Shown: positions 24,958-33,723, counted from the first letter of the stretch. The stretch: 64,000 bases of DNA from Gillisia sp. Hel_I_86 (GCF_007827275.1 NZ_VISE01000001.1:930001-994000); one strand, 5' to 3'. Numbers and translations: made by a program. Notes: generated from the sequence alone by a model not told the origin.

Positions 24958-25977
24958 ATGATATTAGTTACCGGAGGCACAGGACTAGTGGGCTCACATT
25001 TACTTTTGGATTTGGTGAAGTCTGGGAAAAAAGTTAGGGCGATCTATAGAACAGAAAGCAAACTTACTGAGGTGAAAAAGGTGTTTTCCTATTATGTCCC
25101 AGCTAAAGAAGCCACTTTTTTGTTCGATTCTATAGATTGGGTTCAAGCAGATATATTGGATATCCCTTCCCTTAATGAAGCATTTAAGAATGTGGACTAT
25201 GTATACCACTGTGCGGCAATAATCTCCTTTGATGCCAATAATGCACAGCAGCTAAGAACAACAAATATTGAAGGAACTGCCAATATTGTGAACTCTTGCA
25301 TAAAATTCAATGTCGAAAAACTGTGCCATATCAGCTCTATAGCCACAATGGACCTTGCTTTGGGAGACGAACAAATTTCTGAAAATTATACTTGGTATCC
25401 GGAAAAGGAACATAGCGATTATGCCATCTCAAAATATGGAGCCGAAATAGAGGTGTGGAGAGGGACCCAGGAAGGTCTTCACGCAGTAATAGTTAATCCC
25501 GGAGTAATCATTGGCCCCGGATTTTGGAACGCTGGCAGCGGACAATTATTCAAAAAAACAAATAACGATTTAAACTATCATTTCCCAAAGACAACTGGTT
25601 TTGTTGGAGTGCAGGATGTGTCCAAAGCTTCCATTCTCCTTATGGATTCTTCCATAGAAAATGAGCAATTTATCTTGGTTTCCGAAAACTTGAGTTTTAG
25701 AACGGTCTTAAAATGGGGAGCAGAAAGCCTTCATAAAAAAGCGCCACAAACCAAATTGAAACCCTGGATGGTCTTTGTTGGCTGGATCTACCAAAGTATT
25801 GCAAACATCTTATGGGGAGCCAAGAAACAACTTTCAAGAAATGATTATAAATCATTGTTTAAGCATTCCTATTATAGCAATGAGAAAATTAAGCGGAAAA
25901 CAGGGTTTTCATTTACACCCATAAAAAGCGTTATAATAGAAACTGGGGCCTTATTTAAAGCAGAAAAAAAACCTTAA
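24958..25977 (+). CDS. NAD-dependent epimerase/dehydratase (extended SDR family)
   Basis: The 339-residue protein has the extended short-chain dehydrogenase cofactor motif VTGGTGLVGSHL at 3-14, the HCAAIISFD segment, HISSIATMD, and the catalytic pair in YAISKYGAE (Tyr-x3-Lys). This fits the dihydroflavonol-4-reductase-like/3-beta-HSD branch of the family; the substrate is unknown. TATATTTA, one base off the -7 consensus, lies just before the start. The stop overlaps by 4 bp the end of the convergent DUF4296 gene. Confidence 0.88.
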   Translation: MILVTGGTGLVGSHLLLDLVKSGKKVRAIYRTESKLTEVKKVFSYYVPAKEATFLFDSIDWVQADILDIPSLNEAFKNVDYVYHCAAIISFDANNAQQLRTTNIEGTANIVNSCIKFNVEKLCHISSIATMDLALGDEQISENYTWYPEKEHSDYAISKYGAEIEVWRGTQEGLHAVIVNPGVIIGPGFWNAGSGQLFKKTNNDLNYHFPKTTGFVGVQDVSKASILLMDSSIENEQFILVSENLSFRTVLKWGAESLHKKAPQTKLKPWMVFVGWIYQSIANILWGAKKQLSRNDYKSLFKHSYYSNEKIKRKTGFSFTPIKSVIIETGALFKAEKKP

Positions 25978-26453
25978 TAAACCTCCTCGCTTACCGCTTG
26001 CAAACCAAGACTATCAATTAAAATAGCTTTTGGCATTATTTTAAGGCTCTCTATACTTAAAGTGTCTTTTGTGTCCAATAACCTTATAGAATCTTCAATT
26101 CGTTGTTCTTCTTCTCTAATCACTTCCAACTTCGCCTTCATAGCTTCCAGGTTTTGCTTCACCTTTTGGTAAATGCCTTCGAATTTATCATACTTTTTAG
26201 CGTAATAGGTCGTGCTTTCTGCCAATTGCAAACTGTCGATCTTATATTTCGAATAAAGATAGGTGTCTGGCTGAAGGCCAGTTTCTTCAAGAATTCGCTT
26301 ATTATAGTTTTTTGCAGAGTTCAATAGGTTCAATTCTGTAAGCACCTCCACCATTTTATCTTCAGATATCAAATTACCGGGTTTCTTGACCTCCTCTATA
26401 TTCTGGCAGGAACTCAAGAAACAAGCAATTATAAACATCTTTAAAAACTTCAT
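25974..26453 (-). CDS. DUF4296 lipoprotein
   Basis: The 159-residue protein begins MKFLKMFIIACFLSSCQN with a lipobox cysteine, and then carries the DUF4296 domain (LISEDKMVEVLTELNLL, LYSKYKIDSLQLAESTTYYA), followed by a charged helical tail (about 95-130). Function unknown. In Bacteroidota it is regularly linked to dihydroorotase and polyprenol-phosphate-mannose synthase genes, as here. I placed the start at ATG 26453 where the signal sequence begins; an in-frame alternative at 26471 would overlap dihydroorotase by 11 bp. Confidence 0.88.
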   Translation of the reverse strand: MKFLKMFIIACFLSSCQNIEEVKKPGNLISEDKMVEVLTELNLLNSAKNYNKRILEETGLQPDTYLYSKYKIDSLQLAESTTYYAKKYDKFEGIYQKVKQNLEAMKAKLEVIREEEQRIEDSIRLLDTKDTLSIESLKIMPKAILIDSLGLQAVSEEVY

Positions 26454-26460
26454 ATTTTTA

Positions 26461-27804
26461 CTATCTATCAAATGTCAACTGCTCTGCTACCTGGGCAAAA
26501 GGCATGAATTTGAAGTTGTTATAAACCAATTGGCCATTTACAAAGGTATGGGTAACCCTGGATTTAAAGGTCACGCCATCGAACGGGGACCATCCACATT
26601 TGTAAACCGTGTTACTAGGTTGTACGGCCCAAGGAGCATTAAGATCTATTAAAACAAGATCTGCTTTATAGCCTTCCCGAATGAATCCCCGTTTTTCAAT
26701 TTGAAATAGAATTGCAGGGTTATGGCACATTTTTTCAACTATCTGTTCAAGGCTAATCTTTTCCTGATGATGCATTTGCAACATTGCGGGAAGTGCATGT
26801 TGTACCAAAGGACCTCCACTAGGTGCTTTGGTGTACACATTTTTCTTTTCCTCTTTTGTATGGGGTGCATGATCTGTAGCAATTACATCTATACGCCCCT
26901 CCAATAATCCTTTTAACAAAGCATCTTGATCCTTCTTTGTTTTTATTGCAGGGTTCCACTTAATCAAAGTTCCTTTCTTCTCATAATCGGAATCATTGAA
27001 CCACAAGTGATGTACACAAACTTCGGCAGTGATCTTTTTATCTTTTAGAGGCAATTTATTGTCGAACAACTTTATCTCCTTTGCGGTAGAAAGATGAAAA
27101 ACATGCAATCTTGCCCCTGTCTTTTTTGCTAGGGCAACGGCATTGGAAGAAGAAATATAACAAGCTTCCTCACTTCGTATTTTAGGGTGCAGTTCTATGG
27201 GAATATCATCCCCATAACGCTCCACACATTCAGCTAAATTCTTTTGGATAGTCGCTTCGTCTTCACAATGCACTGCGATCATTAAAGGGGATTTTAAGAA
27301 GATCTGTTCCAATACTTTTACATCATCTACCAACATGTTGCCTGTAGAAGAGCCCAAAAATAATTTTAGCGCAGCCGTGGTTTTAGGATCTACCTTTAAG
27401 ATTTCTTCCAGGTTATCATTCGTGCCACCAAACATAAAAGAGTAGTTGGCATAGGAGGAATTCTTTGCCAAATCGAATTTCTCCTGCAACTTTTCTATGG
27501 TCGTGGTCTGGGGGTGGGTGTTTGGCATCTCTATAAAAGAAGTGATCCCACCTGCAATCGCAGCACGAGAACCTGTTTCTATAGTTTCTTTATGGGTTAA
27601 GCCTGGCTCCCTAAAATGCACCTGATCGTCTATAATTCCAGGAATAAGATAATTCCCTTCTGCATCTATTATTGCTAGATCGGGAGATTTTGCACTTATA
27701 CTATCAGCTATTTCAACGATAATTCCATTTTCGATAAACACATCACCCTCCATAATTGTCCCTTCATTGACAATTCGTGCATTTTTAATTAAAACCTTCT
27801 TCAT
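26461..27804 (-). CDS. pyrC: Dihydroorotase (class I, PyrC)
   Basis: The 447-residue amidohydrolase catalyses the third step of pyrimidine synthesis. Zinc ligands and signature are in DDQVHFREPGLTHKETI (about 59-75), VHCEDEA, HVFHLSTA and IATDHAPHTKEEK. The PGLTHKE form is the multifunctional-type (class I) dihydroorotase rather than the E. coli type. Its first base overlaps the last base of the glycosyltransferase stop codon, so they are coupled. The downstream DUF4296 lipoprotein gene is 7 bp away. Confidence 0.95.
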   Translation of the reverse strand: MKKVLIKNARIVNEGTIMEGDVFIENGIIVEIADSISAKSPDLAIIDAEGNYLIPGIIDDQVHFREPGLTHKETIETGSRAAIAGGITSFIEMPNTHPQTTTIEKLQEKFDLAKNSSYANYSFMFGGTNDNLEEILKVDPKTTAALKLFLGSSTGNMLVDDVKVLEQIFLKSPLMIAVHCEDEATIQKNLAECVERYGDDIPIELHPKIRSEEACYISSSNAVALAKKTGARLHVFHLSTAKEIKLFDNKLPLKDKKITAEVCVHHLWFNDSDYEKKGTLIKWNPAIKTKKDQDALLKGLLEGRIDVIATDHAPHTKEEKKNVYTKAPSGGPLVQHALPAMLQMHHQEKISLEQIVEKMCHNPAILFQIEKRGFIREGYKADLVLIDLNAPWAVQPSNTVYKCGWSPFDGVTFKSRVTHTFVNGQLVYNNFKFMPFAQVAEQLTFDR

Positions 27805-28535
27805 TATTTTGATGTCTTATTAAATAGACTTTTTAATTTCATATTAATTACTCCAAAAACAGCTTCAGAAATAATTCCTCCACTCATTTTAGAGCTTCCC
27901 TTGGTTCTATCGGTAAAAATTACCGGAATTTCCTTAATCTCAAAATTCTGCAAATATGCTTTAAATTTCATTTCTATCTGAAATGCATACCCAACAAAAT
28001 GTATCTTATCCAGATCTATACTTTCCAGAACATTTCTTTTATAACAAACAAAGCCTGCAGTAGTATCATGAATATCCATGCCCGTGATAAATTGGACATA
28101 TTTTGAAGCCAGCCATGAAAGCAGCACCCTGCTCATTGGCCAGTTGATCACATTTACTCCCGTTACATATCTGGAACCAATAGCAAGATCTGCACCATTT
28201 TTCTCACAGGTATTGTATAACCGAATGAGATCGTTGGGATTGTGCGAAAAATCGGCATCCATTTCAAAAACGTACTCATATTTATGAGCTAATGCCCATT
28301 TAAAACCGTGGATATACGCTGTCCCTAATCCTAATTTCCCTTGTCTTTCCTCTAAAAACAACGAACCAAAATACTCGGCCTGAAGCTCTTTTACCTTCGC
28401 AGCAGTTTGATCTGGAGAGTTATCATCTACCACCAAAATATGAAATTTGCGCTGCAAGGAAAATATGTTCCTTATCAGGCGTTCAATATTTTCAATTTCA
28501 TTAAAGGTGGGTATAATGATTATCCCATTGGACAT
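27804..28535 (-). CDS. Polyprenol-phosphate mannosyltransferase-like glycosyltransferase (GT2, DPM1 type)
   Basis: The 243-residue GT2 enzyme begins GIIIIPTFNEIENIERLI, has VVDDNSPDQT as the nucleotide-binding site, EMDADFSHNP as the metal-binding DxD-like site, and RQGKLGLGTAYIHGFKWA, the signature of dolichol-phosphate mannose synthase-like proteins. It has no C-terminal membrane helices, so it is of the soluble DPM1 form and likely transfers a sugar to a polyprenyl phosphate at the membrane. ATG at 28535 was chosen over the in-frame TTG at 28553 because the conserved strand starts two residues later. First gene of the operon with pyrC and DUF4296. Confidence 0.9.
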   Translation of the reverse strand: MSNGIIIIPTFNEIENIERLIRNIFSLQRKFHILVVDDNSPDQTAAKVKELQAEYFGSLFLEERQGKLGLGTAYIHGFKWALAHKYEYVFEMDADFSHNPNDLIRLYNTCEKNGADLAIGSRYVTGVNVINWPMSRVLLSWLASKYVQFITGMDIHDTTAGFVCYKRNVLESIDLDKIHFVGYAFQIEMKFKAYLQNFEIKEIPVIFTDRTKGSSKMSGGIISEAVFGVINMKLKSLFNKTSK

Positions 28536-28614
28536 TCTAGAAATTTTGGGCAAATGTAACCATTTTTGTCCTTTTCAGGTTTAATTTTACTTTCAACTTT
28601 AGCGCTATTAATTA

Positions 28615-28622
28615 TACATTTG
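28615..28622 (+). promoter_or_regulatory. -7 promoter box (TACATTTG) for DUF4271-hemD
   Basis: TACATTTG matches TAnnTTTG and precedes the proposed TTG start codon at 28636 by 13 bases, which fits a short leader. Confidence 0.5.
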
Positions 28623-28635
28623 TAAAAATTTGTAA

Positions 28636-29295
28636 TTGGAAGCAATAGAACGATATATAAGCTCAAACGACCTACTTACCATTATTATTCTCTTTGTATT
28701 ATTATTATTGGTGCTAGGGAAGGCCTTATTTCACAATCGGTTCGAGGATTTCACTTCTTTAGCAACATCGGGAAAATTCTTAATGATAAAATCCAGAGAG
28801 CATAAACTCTTATTTGGTTTTAACGTTTTAATGCTCACGGTACATATATTGAGTGTCTCTTTATTTGTGTTTTTAACATTCAGGCTCTTTACATCCCAAA
28901 CTTTAGAAAACCAAGGAAGTTTATTATTGAGAATAATTACCGCATATGGTTTTATTGTATTGCTAAAGTTTACCGTAGAAAAAATTATTGCTAACGTTTT
29001 TGACATAGATGAAATTATAGATACTTATATTTTCCAAAAACAAACCTATCTCAATTTTATCTCTCTGATTATCTTTGGATTATCCCTATTTCTTGTGTAT
29101 AGTGATATTCCTAGGCTACCTCTTTTTTATCTAATTATCGTCCTTATAATTATTGCGCTCTCCTATACACTGTATACGATTATTAATAAAAACCTCAGAC
29201 TAATATCACGCTTTTGGTTCTATTTTATTTTGTACATTTGCGCTCTCGAAATTGCCCCTTATGTTATTTTGTATAAGCTAATTACAAAGTACTAA
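28636..29295 (+). CDS. DUF4271 membrane protein
   Basis: The 219-residue protein has about six hydrophobic helices (for example LLTIIILFVLLLLVLG, LTVHILSVSLFVFLTF, LISLIIFGLSLFLVY). The conserved LVLGKALFHNRFEDF region near the N-terminus marks DUF4271, found in Bacteroidota. A stop codon lies directly before the TTG at 28636 and no ATG is available before residue 48, so TTG is the likely start. The gene precedes hemD with a 21-bp gap, an arrangement that recurs in related genomes; its function is unknown. Confidence 0.85.
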   Translation: MEAIERYISSNDLLTIIILFVLLLLVLGKALFHNRFEDFTSLATSGKFLMIKSREHKLLFGFNVLMLTVHILSVSLFVFLTFRLFTSQTLENQGSLLLRIITAYGFIVLLKFTVEKIIANVFDIDEIIDTYIFQKQTYLNFISLIIFGLSLFLVYSDIPRLPLFYLIIVLIIIALSYTLYTIINKNLRLISRFWFYFILYICALEIAPYVILYKLITKY

Positions 29296-29316
29296 GAAAT
29301 CTAAATTTATACTAGT

Positions 29317-30063
29317 ATGAAAGTGAAAACAATTTTAATATCTCAGCCAGAGCCTAAAATAGAAAATTCACCTTATTTTGAGCTGGAAGAAAAACAACGA
29401 GTAAAAATTGATTTCATACCATTTATTCATGTTGAAGGAGTTAACTCCAAGGATATTAGACAACAAAAAATAGATCTTACCAATTATACGGCTATTATTT
29501 TAACCAGCAGAAATGCGGTAGACCACTTTTTTAGAATAGCAGAGGAAATGCGCTTTAAAGTGCCAGACACCCTTAAGTATTTTTGTTTAAGTGAAGCGGT
29601 AGCATATTATTTACAGAAATATGTAGTGTACAGAAAGCGAAAAATATATGTTGGGAAGCGCACATTCTCAGAGTTGTCCCCATATATTAAAAAGTATAAG
29701 AACGAAAAATTCCTTTTGCCGGCCTCAGATATGCTGAAGCCGGATGTGCCCAAAATACTTAACAAGTTGGGCGTAGAATGGAAACAAGCGGTTTTTTACA
29801 AAACTGTGGTAAGCGATCTTTCAGATTTAAGAAATGTTACTTACGATATTCTAGTATTCTTTAGCCCCAGCGGAATAAAATCGCTTTTTGAGAACTTCCC
29901 GGAATTCGAACAAAAAGATACGAAGATCGCAGTTTTTGGAAATACCACCATCAAGGCAGCAAAAGATCACGGATTGGTTTGCAATATAAAAGCACCCACC
30001 CCGGAAACCCCATCCATGACAATGGCACTTCAGAAATACATTAAAGAAGCTAACAAGAAATAA
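29317..30063 (+). CDS. hemD: Uroporphyrinogen-III synthase
   Basis: The 248-residue enzyme cyclises hydroxymethylbilane to uroporphyrinogen III in haem synthesis. HemD proteins are poorly conserved; the supporting features are the two alternating alpha/beta domains, YTAIILTSRNAVDHFF near 50-66, FCLSEAVAYYLQ, LPASDMLKPDVP, and the second-domain VFFSPSGIKSLFE and KIAVFGNTTIKAAKDHG, where the conserved Thr/Ser residues line the cleft. It is co-transcribed with the DUF4271 gene and followed by a terminator. Confidence 0.9.
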   Translation: MKVKTILISQPEPKIENSPYFELEEKQRVKIDFIPFIHVEGVNSKDIRQQKIDLTNYTAIILTSRNAVDHFFRIAEEMRFKVPDTLKYFCLSEAVAYYLQKYVVYRKRKIYVGKRTFSELSPYIKKYKNEKFLLPASDMLKPDVPKILNKLGVEWKQAVFYKTVVSDLSDLRNVTYDILVFFSPSGIKSLFENFPEFEQKDTKIAVFGNTTIKAAKDHGLVCNIKAPTPETPSMTMALQKYIKEANKK

Positions 30064-30083
30064 AGAATTTTTTTTACATAAAA

Positions 30084-30127
30084 TAAAAAAAGCCGATTCC
30101 TCCTAACAAAGGGCATCGGCTTTTTAA
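30084..30127. terminator. Bidirectional terminator between hemD and the lipoprotein gene
   Basis: AAAAAGCCGAT and ATCGGCTTTTT pair around an 18-base loop and T-runs occur on both strands. It is 22 bases after the hemD stop and about 20 bases from the end of the convergent lipoprotein gene. Confidence 0.85.
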
Positions 30128-30147
30128 TTTCATTTTAAAACCATTGT

Positions 30148-30624
30148 TTACTCACAATCCCCATCACAAGGCATTGCGTTTTCATAATTTTCTGTTGTAA
30201 AAGTATATCGCCTAAGAATTACATCCTCATCAGAACTATAATCTTCAACTACTGCTAAAATATTATTTTCTTCATCACAACCTTCTTCCTGGTTACTAAA
30301 AATATTATAACAATAAAAGCTAGCTATTCTCCTATCTCTGTAGATAATTTTTAATGAATCTGCATTAAAAACATCAGAAAATAAATAAGATCTTCCACTT
30401 TTTCTACTCAGAAAGTTTTCCTTATATAATCCACCATCTTGAATTTTTATTTCTTTTACCAGAATAGGTGCAAAAGCAGAATTATAACTTTTTATTTTAA
30501 TATCCCCTCCTGACTCGTTGATAATTTCAAAACGGTAGGTTACTGGTTTATCGCTCCTATCACTACAGCCCACAGTAAGCAGGAGCAATAAATTAAATAT
30601 TACTATTTTTTTCATTAGTTCCAA
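30148..30624 (-). CDS. Small lipoprotein with C-terminal NAMPCDGDC tail (paralogue A)
   Basis: The 158-residue protein has a lipoprotein signal (VIFNLLLLLTVGCSDR) and a beta-rich body (TYRFEIINESGGDIKIKSY, SLKIIYRDRRI). The last residues, TENYENAMPCDGDCE, are almost identical to those of the next gene (QDYENAMPCDGDCD), although the bodies are only loosely similar. The two tails also agree over about 37 consecutive nucleotides, including third positions. I do not recognise a named family. It is the last gene of a minus-strand cluster with its paralogue and a split metallopeptidase. The function is unknown; the paired Cys in the tail could form a disulfide or bind metal. Confidence 0.72.
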   Translation of the reverse strand: MELMKKIVIFNLLLLLTVGCSDRSDKPVTYRFEIINESGGDIKIKSYNSAFAPILVKEIKIQDGGLYKENFLSRKSGRSYLFSDVFNADSLKIIYRDRRIASFYCYNIFSNQEEGCDEENNILAVVEDYSSDEDVILRRYTFTTENYENAMPCDGDCE

Positions 30625-30755
30625 TAGTTATAAAGTTCATCTACATAACGTGCTATACTGTTATCGTTTTAGTTCCGAACTTTAATTAGTTTAAGCCCTA
30701 AAAGCTAATCCGGCCCGCATGATACATGACCGGACTTTTTTTGAGGATTCTTTTT

Positions 30756-31223
30756 CTAATCACAATCCCCATCACAAGGCATTGCGTTTTCATAATCTTG
30801 TTGTGTAATAATATATAAAAACTGGTCTCCTCCTATATCTTCATAATTACCATGACGAAAAATATTTCTTTCTATAGGGTCAGAGAAGAAGATACCATCC
30901 TGAAGATCATTTACAACATTAATTTTCTTCTTTTCATTATTAAAAATTATAACAAGAGAATCTGAAGATAATGAGGAGCTTGGATAAATTGCGTTAGGAT
31001 CAACTGAAAGAGGTTGTCCCACTTCAAATTGTTCACCATTATAACTACTTCTTGGAGTTAATTTTAATTCATTACTTAATGAACCATCAAATTTATAATA
31101 AAATTTTATTTTCAATTCTTGCTGAGTATCATTTTCAATAATATAAGTTCTCTTATACATTTTTGCTTCGGGCCCACAATTCAGAAAAAAAAGCAGGGGT
31201 AATAAAAATATTGTTTTTTTCAT
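30756..31223 (-). CDS. Small lipoprotein with C-terminal NAMPCDGDC tail (paralogue B)
   Basis: The 155-residue protein has a lipoprotein signal (LLPLLFFLNCGPEAK), then TYIIENDTQQELKIKFYYK, which aligns with the corresponding strand of paralogue A (FEIINESGGDIKIKSYN), and SLVIIFNNEKKKIN aligning with SLKIIYRDRRI. It ends in YENAMPCDGDCD. The start codon is only 6 bp from the end of the metallopeptidase frame, so it should be co-transcribed with it. A hairpin with TCCGG arms lies between it and paralogue A (30709-30734). Function unknown. Confidence 0.72.
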   Translation of the reverse strand: MKKTIFLLPLLFFLNCGPEAKMYKRTYIIENDTQQELKIKFYYKFDGSLSNELKLTPRSSYNGEQFEVGQPLSVDPNAIYPSSSLSSDSLVIIFNNEKKKINVVNDLQDGIFFSDPIERNIFRHGNYEDIGGDQFLYIITQQDYENAMPCDGDCD

Positions 31224-31229
31224 CGTAAT

Positions 31230-32801
31230 TTAATTAGGCCAATTTGCAAATAATTCATCTATATATTGCTCTGTAGAATTATTATACATGTTCTTTATAT
31301 TATCTCTCCATTGGTTCCAAGACCTGGCACCTATCAAAGCATCTTCTAACTGTTTAAGGGTATAACCGCTAACTCGATCTATAGGTCTTGTTAGACCATA
31401 ACGAAACCTTTGATTTGTATTATCAATCATATCCCAACCGGCAGAGGTATAATGAATATCGTCTAAAATACCGAAGTTTTGGTAATTATTAAATTTGTAT
31501 TCATACCCTGATATCGTGAACTTTCGTGCATAACGTTCATTTGCAAATGCAATTTCTACAGTTCTAGCCCATGTTTCCATAAGTCGACGGTTATTATTCG
31601 CAGTAGGCCCTAAATTTTCATTACATTGAAAAATTGGAGTACTAAAACATACATTTGTATAAGCATCCCAAACTATATTACTATAAGAAGGTCTATCTGT
31701 TTCCCTATGAGCCGAATGTGCAAGTTCGTGAATTGTCGTGCCATAAACTACATCGGATGGTTCTCCCCATGCTTTAATAAAAATCTGTGGCACAATACCT
31801 TTAGTAGCCATAGAAAAAAATGGAATATGAGATGATTCACCATCAAGTTCCCTTGCTCCTAATTTCATTTGCCTTTTCAAAAATGAGTTCTGAGAAGGTG
31901 AAGTTAATCCAAATCTACTTCCATAATAATAATCGTATGCGGCGGTATGAATCATGCCATGATATTCATCGTCGCCCCCTTTAATCTTTTTGTTCCAAGC
32001 CTGCTCTTTTACCCGTGGACCGCGGGTCTCTGCCTGAAAAATAGAACCATTTCTAATGCTATATTGGTGACGTTCCCACTGTATGATGTACCTGGCATTA
32101 CCTTTTAAAGATCGTGTGCTAAAGTTCCCGTTAGCATCTGTAATTCCCTGTCTAATAGTAAACCACTGCCGCATTAATACTTGCGCTCCTACTAAAGGTA
32201 CATATTGCCCATCTGTGGGTACTTTCTTATAATTATATACTGCCCGTTGACAAGTACCGGTACTTCCTCCATCATCAATAGGTGTAATTTGAGCAGGTTG
32301 ATTTGGATCTTGTATGGTGGTATCGCCACCTTCACAAGGATAATATTCATAATATGGTGATACTCTAACAGTTTCGAACCCAGAGAAGGTATTGTCCCAA
32401 ATTTGGATATTGCCAGAGGGGGTCCAACGGGTTCCAAAAATCCATCCTTTATTTTGATTTTCATTTTTACTTTGAACTTTCTTATCATCTAATTGGTCTT
32501 CATTTTCAGTTAAAATATAAGCTTCTCTTAGTAAACGTGTAAACAATTCATCTTTGTCGGCTTTTGATGCTTTTCCAGACCCCTTAATGGCGTCGTCAAA
32601 ATAAGGATCCTCTTCAGGTATATATAAATCTTCCAAAACTCTAGGAGTTATGGTTGTTGTTACAGTCGCTGTTACTGGAACTGCTGTATAATACTGTGGT
32701 ATCGCATCAGGGTTAGTAGAAGTTCGGCTATCTAAATATTCATCAGTATATTCTACATCTAAAGGATAGTCGAATAAAACAAGTGAACTATCTTTTTTCA
32801 T
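31230..32801 (-). CDS. Zinc-metallopeptidase-like secreted protein, 3' part of a gene split by an in-frame TAG
   Basis: This frame gives 523 residues. A central HELAHSAHRE (358-367) is a zincin HExxH site, followed about 65 residues later by a helix with RLMETWARTVEIAFA that could supply the third ligand. Before it is a possible carboxypeptidase-regulatory-like domain (VPLVGAQVLMRQWFTIRQ, TDANGNFSTRSL). There is no signal peptide, and the first residues (MKKDSSLVLFDYPLDVEY) look internal, as LFDYPLD follows a shared segment in related lipoproteins. The upstream frame (32805-33134) is in the same phase and ends two codons before, so the two were one gene of about 630 codons. As separate products this part would stay in the cytoplasm, so it is probably inactive unless the stop is read through. 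Confidence 0.75.
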   Translation of the reverse strand: MKKDSSLVLFDYPLDVEYTDEYLDSRTSTNPDAIPQYYTAVPVTATVTTTITPRVLEDLYIPEEDPYFDDAIKGSGKASKADKDELFTRLLREAYILTENEDQLDDKKVQSKNENQNKGWIFGTRWTPSGNIQIWDNTFSGFETVRVSPYYEYYPCEGGDTTIQDPNQPAQITPIDDGGSTGTCQRAVYNYKKVPTDGQYVPLVGAQVLMRQWFTIRQGITDANGNFSTRSLKGNARYIIQWERHQYSIRNGSIFQAETRGPRVKEQAWNKKIKGGDDEYHGMIHTAAYDYYYGSRFGLTSPSQNSFLKRQMKLGARELDGESSHIPFFSMATKGIVPQIFIKAWGEPSDVVYGTTIHELAHSAHRETDRPSYSNIVWDAYTNVCFSTPIFQCNENLGPTANNNRRLMETWARTVEIAFANERYARKFTISGYEYKFNNYQNFGILDDIHYTSAGWDMIDNTNQRFRYGLTRPIDRVSGYTLKQLEDALIGARSWNQWRDNIKNMYNNSTEQYIDELFANWPN

Positions 32802-32804
32802 TTC

Positions 32805-33134
32805 CTATACTTCTTCTTCTGTAGTTGGTTCAAATTTTAAGTAAAGATGTGAAGTAGTTACGGTATAGTCATCATCTATAATAATATATTGCTCCGCGCC
32901 TTCCACTTTATTTTTATTTTTTTCTTTAACTTTCGCCAAAGCTTTTTGCATATTTTTTACGGAGTAAGGGTTCTTGAGCTTTTTTCCGTTTTCTTTACCT
33001 TTATTCCCAGAGTTTTCTTCGTTTTGATGAACAGTTTGTTCCTCCATATAGTCAAACTCTTTCTTTTCACAAGAACTATTTGCAATTATTAGAACAAAAA
33101 AACAAAAAATTTTAAAATGTAGATTTCTTTTCAT
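32805..33134 (-). CDS. N-terminal part of the split metallopeptidase lipoprotein
   Basis: The 109-residue product begins MKRNLHFKIFCFFVLIIANS followed by the lipobox cysteine (NSSC), then a Lys/Asn/Glu-rich linker, and a YIIIDDDYTVTTSHLYLKF segment that belongs with the LFDYPLD strand in the next frame. A TAG (32805-32807) ends it, with GAA and then the ATG of the downstream frame in the same phase. A single substitution in one codon would explain the split. An in-frame start at 33185 would add 17 residues ahead of the signal; the ATG at 33134 suits the lipoprotein leader better. Confidence 0.7.
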   Translation of the reverse strand: MKRNLHFKIFCFFVLIIANSSCEKKEFDYMEEQTVHQNEENSGNKGKENGKKLKNPYSVKNMQKALAKVKEKNKNKVEGAEQYIIIDDDYTVTTSHLYLKFEPTTEEEV

Positions 33135-33288
33135 AATTATATTTAAAATTGTTAAAGTAAAAGCAATATATACATATAAAATCATTTATGTTAGGAAAAT
33201 CATAATTTTTAACATACTCATTGTTTTATCCTTTCAAAAAATAATGTACTATTGTCGTAATCCTTTTTAAAAATTTAATTCATAAAAA

Positions 33289-33723
33289 ATGAAAGCCACT
33301 TATCTTACCTGCACTACTCTTCTTTTTAGTTTTATCTTATTTACTTCTTGCAAGAAGGATGATGAGCCAACTATCACAACCACCAGTAGTGAGATTTTAG
33401 GAAGGTGGTATCCTGTTGAGGCTGTTGTAGAAGGAGTGGTTTTTCCATATGATGATCATGAAGATTGTGGTAAAGATTATTTGGAATTTACCGTTGAGGA
33501 GATAATAAGAGAAGTAGATATATTGAATTGCGAAGAAGTTATTGATGGAACTGGAAGATATGAGATCAATGGCAATATTTTGAGTCTAAATTATGGAGGC
33601 TTAGAAAGCATTCAAATAGAAATTATAGATTTAACGGCCTCAACCCTTATCTTGTTATTTGAAGAAGATCAGGATGACGATGGAGATTTAGAAGAGGTTA
33701 GGGCACGGTACTCTAGAGAATAA
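33289..33723 (+). CDS. Lipocalin-like lipoprotein
   Basis: The 144-residue protein has a lipoprotein signal (LLFSFILFTSCKKDDE, Cys21), followed by a beta-rich domain with ILGRWYPVEAVVEG at the start and GRYEINGNILSLNY in the middle, as in the lipocalin-like domains (type DUF4923/lipocalin_4) common in Bacteroidota. Mature protein is strongly acidic with a DQDDDGDLEE stretch near the end. It is divergent from the split metallopeptidase gene (154-bp gap). Ligand and role unknown. Confidence 0.8.
   Translation: MKATYLTCTTLLFSFILFTSCKKDDEPTITTTSSEILGRWYPVEAVVEGVVFPYDDHEDCGKDYLEFTVEEIIREVDILNCEEVIDGTGRYEINGNILSLNYGGLESIQIEIIDLTASTLILLFEEDQDDDGDLEEVRARYSRE

Noticed and set aside
30709-30742. Terminator between the two small lipoprotein genes
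   Set aside because: TCCGG arms pair, but the T-run is on the strand opposite to the genes, so it is not a clear terminator for them.
32805-32807. TAG as a pyrrolysine or programmed readthrough codon
   Set aside because: There are no pylT/pylS genes in view, no special downstream structure is evident, and other genes use TAG as a normal stop, so a nonsense mutation or error is simpler.
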